The translations under genes and the position numbers were made by a program. Shown piece after piece: positions 56,396 to 64,000 of a stretch of DNA of 64,000 nt. Position 1 is the first letter of the stretch; each line of letters opens with the position of its first letter. This DNA is from Dastarcus helophoroides (Eukaryota; Arthropoda; Insecta; Coleoptera; Bothrideridae), in contig CM053333.1 of NCBI GenBank assembly GCA_028583605.1, forward strand, positions 24,345,302 through 24,409,301, written 5' to 3'. The notes beneath the pieces were generated by a model. That model worked only from the letters and a program-made list of their open reading frames with translations. It searched no databases and was not told the origin of the DNA.

Positions 56396-58800
56396 GGGGA
56401 AAAGAACGGGAGGGGAGGAAAGGAAGAGAAGAGAAGGAAAAAATAAGGAAATGGACGCAAAGGAAGGAAGGGGAGGAAGGGAAGGATGGCAAGGAAGGGA
56501 AGGGAGGGAAGGAAGGGAAGAAAGGGAAGGAAGGGAAGGAAGAAAAGGAAGGGAAGGAAGGGAAGGAAGGGAAGGAAGGGAAGGAAGGGAAGGAAGGGAA
56601 GGAAGGGAAGGAAGGGAAGGAAGGGAAGGAAGGGAAGGAAGGGAAGGAAGGGAAGGAAGGGAAGGAAGGGAAGGAAGGGAAGGAAGGGAAGGAAGGGAAG
56701 GAAGGGAAGGAAGGGAAGGAAGGGAAGGAAGGGAAGGAAGGAAGGGAAGGAAGGGAAGGAAGGGAAGGAAGGGAAGGAAGGGAAGGAAGGGAAGGAAGGA
56801 AGGGAAGGAAGGGAAGGAAGGGAAGGAAGGGAAGGAAGGGAAGGAAGGGAAGGAAGGGAAGGAAGGGAAGGAAGGGAAGGAAGGGAAGGAAGGGAAGGAA
56901 GGGAAGGAAGGGAAGGAAGGGAAGGAAGGGAAGGAAGGGAAGGGTGGGAAGGAAGGGAAGGAAGGGAAGGAAGGGAAGGAAGGGAAGGAAGGGAAAGAAG
57001 GGAAGGGTGGGAAGGAAGGGAAGGAAGGGAAGGAAGGGAAGGAAGGGAAGGAAGGGAAGGAAGGGAAGGAAGGGAAGGAAGGGAAGGAAGGGAAGGAAGG
57101 GAAGGAAGGGAAGGAAGGGAAGGAAGGGAAGGAAGGGAAGGAAGGGAAGGAAGGGAAGGAAGGGAAGGAAGGGAAGGAAGGGAAGGAAGGGAAGGAAGGG
57201 AAGGAAGGGAAGGAAGGGAAGGAAGGGAAGGAAGGGAAGGAAGGATAAGAAGGGAAGGAAGGGGAGGAAGGAAAGGAAGGGAAGGAAGGGAAGGAAGGAA
57301 AGGAAGGGAAGGAAGGGAAGGAAGGGAAGGAAGGGAAGGAAGGAAAGGAAGGGAAGGAAGGGAAGGAAGGGAAGGAAGGGAAGGAATGGAAGGAAGGGAA
57401 GGAAGGGAAGAAAGGGAAGGAAGGGAAGGAAGGGAAGGAAGGGAAGGAAGGGAAGGAAGGGAAGGAAGGGAAGGAAGGGAAGGAAGGGAAGGAAGGAAAG
57501 AAAGGGAAGGAAGGGAAGGAAGAGAAGGAAGAGAAGGAAGGAAAAGAAGGAACGGAAGGGAAGGAAGAGAAGGAAAGAAAGAAATGGGAGGAAGGAAAGA
57601 AAGGAAAGGAAGGAAAGGAGGGAAAGGAAGGAAAGGAAGGAGAGGAAGGAAAGAAAGGAAAGGAAGGAAAGGAAGGAAAGGAAGGAAAGGAAGGAAAGGA
57701 AGGAAAGGAAGGAAAGGAAGGAAAGGAAGGAAAGGAAGGAAAGGAAGAAAAGAAAGGTAAGGAAGGAAAGGAAGGAAAGGAAGAAAAGGAAGGAAAGGAA
57801 TGAAAGGGAAGGAAGGGAAGGAAGGGAAGGAAGGGAAGGAAGGGAAGGAAGGGAAGGAAGGGAAGGGAGGGAAGGGAGGGAAGGAAGGGAAGGAAGGGAA
57901 GGAAGGGAAGGAAGGGAAGGAAGGGAAGGAAGGGAAGGAAGGGAAGGAAGGAAGGAAGGAAGGGAAGGAAGGGAAGGAAGGGAAGGAAGGGAAGGAAGGG
58001 AAGGAAGGGAAGGAAGGGAAAGAAGGGAAGAAAGGGAAGAAAGGGAACGAAGGGAAGGAAGGGAAGAAAAGGAAAGAAAGGGAAGGAAGGGAAGGAAGAG
58101 AAGGAAGAGAAGGAAGGAAAAGAAGGAACGGAAGGGAAGGAAGAGAAGGAAAGAAAGAAATGGAAGGAAGGAAAGAAAGGAAAGGAAGGAAAGGAGGGAA
58201 AGGAAGGAAAGGAAGGAGAGGAAGGAAAGAAAGGAAAGGAAGGAAAGGAAGGAAAGGAAGGAAAGGAAGAAAAGGAAGGAAAGGAATGAAAGGAAGGAAA
58301 GGAAGGAAAGGAAGGAAAGAAAGGAAAGGAAGGAAAGGAAGAAAAGGAAGGAAAGGAAGGGAAGGAAGTGAAGGAAGGGAAGGAAGGGAAGGAAGGGAAG
58401 GAAGGGAAGAAAGGGAAGAAAGGGAAGAAAGGGAAGAAAGGGAAGAAAGGGAACGAAGGGAAGGAAGGGAAGAAAAGGAAGGAAGAAACGTTAGCGAAGG
58501 AAAGAAGGGAAGGGAGGAAAGGACAAAAATGGAGGGTGCGAAGAATGAAGGAAAGAAAAAAGGGAATAAAAGAAAACAAAGAAAGCAAGGGAAGAAAGGA
58601 AAGGAGGGGAGAGAAGAAAGAAAAGAAAGGAGAGAAGCAAAGAAAGAAAAGGAAGTGAGGAAGGAAGGCGAAGGAAAGCAAGAAAAGGAAGGAAGAAAAA
58701 GAAGGAGAAAAAAAAGAAAGAAAGAGAAGAGTAAAGAAGAGAGGAAGAGAGAATGGAAGGAAAAAAGAATAGAGCAAAAATAAAAAAACAGTAAAGAGAA
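56396..58800 (+). repeat. 2.4-kb purine-only GGAAGGGAA array
   Basis: Mostly GGAAGGGAA nonamers (56480-57490) with single-base variants, then GGAAAGGAA and mixed purines. A block of about 90 bp (AGAGAAGGAA...GAAAAGAAGGAACGG...GAAAGAAAGAAATGG) at about 57521-57600 recurs at about 58097-58180, so a segment of about 576 bp was duplicated inside the array. The right end (58480-58800) decays into irregular purines. Long frames here are artefacts. Confidence 0.97.
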
Positions 58801-61800
58801 GAAAAAACCAACCAAACCAAACAAATTAATGAAAAAGGAACGTCATGGGTTTGTTTTGCTTAACAAACACTGGAATTTTGATTCTTTTAATCTGGCTCTT
58901 GGTTGAGCACATTGCTGAGAAAACTCACTAGGACCAAATTCTTTGGGTCAATGAAGTAGATTCTCAAGAAGACCAAGGCCTATGACTTATTAAAGTAATC
59001 ACTTTCTTATTGAAGTTGTCACAGCTATGCGCAGATGGAAAGGGCATTCTATTAAGTGTCATTACGTTAGTTATTATAACCTAAGAATTATTGGTAAATA
59101 AGTCTTCTTGACTCAAAAATATGAAAAAGTAATGCAACAGATTCTTGCATCGAAAATTTGGAAGCGAGTGGTAAGCATGCATTCCGCAGCCTTGAAATAT
59201 TGACCCATTCACATCCTTTCCAGATCTAATGCTTAATCATTCCACGCTCTATGTTCAGTTATATCACGCTTTTTGTCAAATAGAATAACATTTTGCAATA
59301 TAATGGCTGTGCAACCGAAGCATGGGTAATCTAGGTTATTTGTCATCGCATTTATGGTATTTAACAGCATTTACATCTGGTTGGTAATTTATAGCGTAAA
59401 TCAAAGCTTGGCAAGGGGTTTGGGAGTGATATTACAAATATTCAGAGGTAGAAAGTAAATGTGAAAGTAGAACATTAAACGAATTATTTAATATATTTAT
59501 CTACAGATGAAAAGAAAAAAGGGAACTGGTTGATGTTTATCCTAAAACGACTGCAGGCATTAAATTATATCGCGGCAAAAGGCGTTTATAGTGATATATT
59601 AATCCAATATCGATTTATGTATCAATAATCTTTTATGATCTGTCCAGGTAATGAAAATGGTATTTTATTTATTGTAAATCGAATTGAAGGATTACAAGCA
59701 CAACAGTGAGCTTTGACTTTTTGAATTATTAAGAGTTTCCAAATCCAAGCCCTGAAATGTACTGTAAAATCGGTCTATATTTCTCTAGTTTCGCTCATAG
59801 CTTGAGGAGCAGCAAATTTTAATGAGAAAACCAATTGAATGCAAGATCTTACAGCCCTTACTTAATTATACAGGACATCTACCATAACGTCATTAATTTT
59901 AAGAAAAGATGGGGGAAAATAAGTATGCTATGACTAGGCATATTCACGCTCAAATAAAACAAATTCAAATCATAATTTAAAATCATTTTGGAGCTGTTGC
60001 TGACTCTAATCGGTACAACCGATTTTGTGGAAGATAAAACGAAACCGGATAAAGAAGAAATATGATTAATTCTTATATTGAAGCAGCGAGGACCATTCCC
60101 AAAGTCAACTGGTTAAAAATCTGGTGCGGTGGGAAAAAAATTTATATTTTTCTGTTTTATTGCCATTGCTTAAGCTTTAAAGTAATAGGCTTACTCACTG
60201 ATTTCGGATTGCGACAGATAAGCGTTTCCAAACTGAAAAAAATCGATTTTCAACAACATCATGAGAAATCATCATCAGCACGCTGAATCAGAAATTGATT
60301 AGAATTCAGTCGAGAATTTTAAGTCAAGGTTAAAGTCGTGAACATTTTAAAAACTTTTACTCTTTCATAAGTGTGACGTTTCCAAATTTATGATATTTCC
60401 GCACTTTTTATCCAGGATTAAGATCCGGTATATCTACGTTATAATGTATTACATTAAAGCGTGTTATGAAATTATTTGGGTGACTAGGTAAGCGATTAAT
60501 TTACATCTTGTCCAGACTAGACGACTAACGTTATAAATACACACGTTTGATACTTAATTAGAGAAGATGCGAAAATTAACTTTCACTTTTTTTAATTGAA
60601 CCTGTAGACAATGCATAGAGTAAGCAATTTTATAGTAATGCAGAAGCAATTTCGTACTTAATCATCGCTATGTTAATTATTTCGCCTACATTTTAAGATT
60701 TCATATCCTCCTTGAGTTATTTATTGTTGAAATAAAGAATCGCCGACCTTCTGTATTATGTGGCTGAATAACAATTTAAGAATTTCGGCAGATGTAGAAA
60801 AACTTGATGGGAGCATAATTTTAGGAAATTCCAACCACGCAAGCTTACGAATTCGTAACTTCTGCCTTTGATCTGAGTAATCCTGGGATGGTATCTGGTT
60901 ACCGTCTAGCAGAGATGACTACCATGATTACACAAGTTCAAGAGGTCGCAATTTTATTCTAAAACTTTAACGCAAAGTCTAAGTTTACCTCCGGAGAGTG
61001 TTTTAATTGTTGCCAGGGTCGTATAGGTATACAGGATGTTCGCCGTACGAGGGCGGCATTAACCGCCCTCGTGTGGCTCCATTGTTTACAAGGGAGAGGC
61101 ATCTTGACTGTTGTACATTAATATTGCTAGCTTGTCATCTGCTGTAACGTTGTTAATTAAATATATGCGATTTAATTTATTTTTAGAGAGAAACCTTCGT
61201 ATTCAATGTTCAAATTAAATTAACAAGAATTAATTAATAAAATAATAAAAACGAAGCATATTACTAAATATAAGGTGGTAACAAAAAAGTTTGTAACCCT
61301 TTAGGGTAACTTTTATGGTTGCATTGTATTTCTGGTGGTCAAGTTTTTAACGAGTTTCATCGAGAATTAAAATAAATGTAAAATATATGTCTATTATTTC
61401 AAATATATATGTTATCATTTCTTTTTTTTATTCGCTTCACAAATTGTCGACAAATATTTTAATAGCTAGACAAAGCATCTGTTTCTGGTAGTTACTGACA
61501 TAATAATAATAATTATAAAAAGAGCGATAAATTCCTACTGTTAATCGATTCGTACTTAATAAGAATCTTTCAGCGGTTACATTAACAAGTAGTCTTCATA
61601 AATCTGCTGTTATTGCTCCAAAATCTGAATGCAGCATTGCATAATGGGCCATTCATTTGCAAGGAGTCGAATTTGCAATGCAAAATGCGGAGTCCAGCCA
61701 ATGAATAAATGTTACTTATTATGCAACGGGTGCTGGGTTATTCACCTCAAGTTGTTGACAAATTTTACTTGTTTATAATTTTCGACCACTTTTTGTTTCT

Positions 61801-61913
61801 TTGCATTCTTGTTACCACTTTCAGATATGCTTCTTTGGAATTATGAAGTGCCAACTGTCGAGTAGTTTAAAAATGTATAAGGAGAGTTTTTACAACGATA
61901 TTTCAAACGTTAC
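58801..61913. other. Gene-free complex sequence
   Basis: More than 3 kb of ordinary AT-rich sequence with no ORF above 74 codons and no recognised element. It contains the GC-rich hairpin at 61047-61072. Confidence 0.5.
61047..61072. other. GC-rich hairpin, 10-bp stem
   Basis: ACGAGGGCGG, loop CATTAA, then CCGCCCTCGT. It is conspicuous in AT-rich DNA. No following T-run and no known RNA class. Confidence 0.7.
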
Positions 61914-61926
61914 ATTCAAATTCATA

Positions 61927-62080
61927 GATACTGTACAGTATCTTTCTGAAGATGATGCTTGGCTATCGAAACGCATTAGAGCAACCTTTGTTGTATTTTT
62001 TTTAATCTTTCTTGGTTTCAGGGGACAAGATTTGTATTTCAATTTTTGAAGACAACCAAGGACCAGTCGGTTCCACCAAA
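61927..62080 (+). mobile_element. HHR-like element, copy 9 (monomer) with 13-bp TSD
   Basis: A 154-bp single unit between perfect 13-bp direct repeats ATTCAAATTCATA (61914-61926 and 62081-62093). It starts GATACTGTACAGTATC, itself a palindrome, and ends GACCAGTCGGTTCCACCAAA. The core is intact in sequence: TCTTT, CTGAAGA (61946-61952), a stem-loop ending GGCTATC, GAAA (61968-61971), CGCATT and AGAG. It defines both ends of the monomer. Confidence 0.8.
61942..61983 (+). ncRNA. Hammerhead-ribozyme-like motif in copy 9
   Basis: The order is stem I strand (CTTT), C3-A9 box CTGAAGA, one unpaired base, stem II GAT-GC/GCTATC, G12-A15 box GAAA, minimal stem III closed by A-U around CGCA, cleavage triplet ending TT, then AGAG closing stem I. 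That is the type I hammerhead layout. Stem III has only one clear pair and stem I has four with one G-U, so activity is unproven. Confidence 0.4.
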
Positions 62081-62093
62081 ATTCAAATTCATA

Positions 62094-62426
62094 TTGACAC
62101 CCTGATAGTATCAGGGAGCCTACCATTGGTATGTCATACTTTTTATAAATGAAAAAACATCAAAAAAAAAAAACAAATGTCATTTTTATTCTAGTTATAT
62201 AAAAACCTGGAAATTAATTAAAATTTCAAGTCGGTCGGAACAAAGTCAAAATTTCGATCGTAAAACTCAAAATATAGGAAAAAATTTTAAAACTTCAAGG
62301 TCAACCAGAAAAGTTTCATACAAGTCAAAAACTTGAGAAATTGCTCGAACTTTATTTTAAAAAATCTAAATTTCAAATTTCAAGTTTAATCTCAAAATTT
62401 TGAGGTTCAACTTTTTAAAAAGGCTT

Positions 62427-62429
<3 letters not shown>
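62094..62429. repeat. AT-rich degenerate word repeat
   Basis: Low-complexity sequence leading into the TA microsatellite. No gene. Confidence 0.5.

Positions 62430-62480
<51 letters not shown>
62430..62480. repeat. (TA)n microsatellite
   Basis: About 25 uninterrupted TA dinucleotides. Confidence 0.98.
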
Positions 62481-62482
<2 letters not shown>

Positions 62483-62879
62483 GATTAAATTCGAAATTTT
62501 AAAAAGAAATAAAATCAAGTTTCAAATGGATACTTTAAAAAAAAGATGAAAATTTGACATGTTAATAAAAAAATATTTTCTAATTTTGGAGTTCAAAAAT
62601 TTCCAATTGAAATCTAAAGAAGGAATTTCGACAAAGTGAGAAAATGAGAAACTAAAAAAAAATGAATTTTTAACATTTCAACGATATTTTTTGAAATCTT
62701 CGAATTTCAAATTTCCCATTTTTTTTTAATTTCTACTTTTTTCAAATCTTAACCGAATTCATAAATTTCAACAATTTAATAATTTTGCCCTTTTTTAAAA
62801 TTGTGGTTTATTATAGAATTTTTTTGAAAATTTTGACCTAAAATTTCGATTTTTTTTTAAATTGTGACTTTTTCAAAAT

Positions 62880-64000
62880 TTTGATTTTCTTTGTGATTAT
62901 GTTGAAATATTAATTTTTGGAAACTTTCATCTTTTTTTTCGAAAAATTCCATAGTTGTTCAGGCTTTTAACAATTTCTAGATGTTTTGATCTTTCTTGAA
63001 AATTTCGACTTTTTTTTCAAAAATGTCCACCTTTGCTTTATTTCGACTTTTACCGGACTTTTATTTGAAAAATTCGACTTTTTATTTCACTTTTTTGAAA
63101 TCTTCAATTTTTCTCAAAATTTCGACATTTTTAAAACTTTTGAACTATTTCAGAATTTTAAATTTTTGAAAATTTCGACCTTTTATCATCAAAATTATGA
63201 CTTTCCTTGAGGTTAAAACTTTTTCCAGAATCTGATTTTTTTCTGAAAATTTCTCGAATTTTTTGAAATTGTTGACTGTTTCTTCAAAATTGTGACTTTT
63301 TTCAAAATTTTGATTTTCTCTTTGATTTTGTTGAAATATTGATTTTTGAGAACAATTATTTTTTTTTAGAAAAGTTCCATCGTAGTTCAGGGTCTTTATC
63401 AATTTCTAGACATTTAGATTTTTTGAAAATTTTGAAATCTTTTCAAAATTTTGACTTTCTAGAAATTTTGACTTTTTCTCGAAATTTCGACGTTTACGCG
63501 GTAAATTGGTCTTTTATTTGAAAAATTCGACTTTGTAACGGGTAAAATAACGAAAAGCCGACCCTGCCACTTGGCACGGCGGAGATCGGGTGTTTCCGAA
63601 GAGAGTTCGGCATATCATAATCTAGATACCCGCGTTCGTTGTTGTAACATAACCTAACCTAGCATAATAAAATCCCGAATACCACAGTTTTCTCTGTTAT
63701 TTCTGAAAACCCCGAAAACTCTACACTAACCACCCAGTTAGTTATAACTTTTTATTTCATTTTTTTGAAAACTTGTATGTCGACATTTTTGAAATTTCTG
63801 AACTTATCCAGAATTTTCAGTTTTGTTGAAAATTTCGACCTTTTATCATCAAAATTTCGACTTTTTCTCTCGAAGTTATAATTTTTTTAGAATTTGATTT
63901 TTTTAAATATTTCTCGATTATTTTTTGAAAATTTTGACACCAAATTTTGACTTTTTTTCTCAAAATTGTGACTTTTTCGAAATTTTGAATCCAAAATATC
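62880..64000. repeat. Satellite-like tandem repeat, about 430-bp period
   Basis: TGTTGAAATATTAATTTTTGG (about 62900) and its relative (about 63328), CCATAGTTGTTCAGG and CCATCGTAGTTCAGGG, and AATTTCGACCTTTTATCATC (about 63171 and 63831, the latter displaced by the solo LTR) show collinear units. A solo LTR at 63534 interrupts one unit. Confidence 0.7.
63534..63746 (+). mobile_element. Solo LTR, 213 bp, with 4-bp TSD
   Basis: A GC-richer block starts TGTAAC and ends GTTATA (imperfect terminal inverted repeat), with ACTT on both sides (63530-63533 and 63747-63750). The neighbouring satellite unit at about 63060-63101 has the empty site (AAATTCGACTTTTTATTTC), which confirms insertion and target duplication. 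An AATAAAA signal is at 63666-63672. There is no internal region, so LTR-LTR recombination probably removed it. TGTAAC ends and 4-5-bp duplications suit Gypsy- or BEL-type elements. A short AACCTAACCTAG motif lies inside. The strand is taken from the AATAAAA signal. Confidence 0.6.

Noticed and set aside
56335..58824. Open frames of 829 and 795 codons on the minus strand and several on the plus strand
   Set aside because: Same artefact of the second purine array.
63645..63663. AACATAACCTAACCTAG as a telomere (TTAGG/CCTAA) array
   Set aside because: Only two imperfect repeats inside a solo LTR, not a telomeric tract.

Overview
This is non-coding, repeat-dominated nuclear DNA of a eukaryote, most likely an arthropod and probably an insect. 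The base composition is AT-rich. No ORF looks like a host gene. Recognisable proteins are all transposon-derived, and the only candidate introns use GT-AG sites. The insect reading rests on the LINE ORF2 tails, a SWIM-finger MULE transposase and a short CCTAA-type motif in a solo LTR. It is an inference and I cannot name the order. There are no rRNA genes, CRISPR arrays or prokaryotic operons, and I found no tRNA.

Layout. About half of the window is a degenerate AT-rich word repeat built from TTTCGAAATTTT/AAATTTCGACTTTTT-like strings. In places it resolves into true tandem arrays (about 294 bp at 19.7-20.6 kb, 560 bp at 37.1-39.0 kb, 430 bp at 62.9-64 kb). Between these lie more complex, gene-free stretches (1.1-3.5, 10.3-11.8, 15.8-17.6, 20.8-25.9, 34.0-35.7, 45.2-46.4, 51.6-53.3 and 58.8-61.9 kb) that hold DNA transposon remnants, hairpins and short repeats. 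A 219-bp satellite with a three-unit higher-order period fills 28.9-30.96 kb. A 21-bp minisatellite, possibly coding, occupies 32.4-33.1 kb. A CpG-rich CGTCGTT array sits at 44.8-45.1 kb. Two long purine-only GGAA-type arrays (46.6-51.56 and 56.4-58.8 kb) flank a MULE DNA transposon.

Mobile elements. The clearest gene is a MULE transposase (minus strand, 53535-55442, with a 5' exon further upstream). It lies between roughly 95-bp terminal inverted repeats and carries a one-base frameshift near its N-terminus. Three pogo/Tigger-like TA-flanked MITEs (5255-6136, 9694-10310, 12876-13639), two isolated pogo-like ends, one hAT-like end, three broken LINE 3' ends (28.2, 33.4 and 36.2-36.6 kb) and a solo LTR with a 4-bp target duplication (63534-63746) complete the set.

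The most interesting object is a short interspersed family, nine copies here, which I call the HHR-like foldback family. Each copy ends in a conserved tail (GACCAGTCCGTTCCAC plus A-rich sequence), and six copies have candidate target duplications of variable length (9-13 bp). The body contains CTGAAGA, a stem-loop, GAAA and flanking CTCT/AGAG, which matches the core layout of a type I hammerhead ribozyme. Most copies are inverted dimers and the rest are monomers. This suggests a retroposed, ribozyme-bearing non-autonomous element, possibly related to Penelope-like elements or retrozymes.
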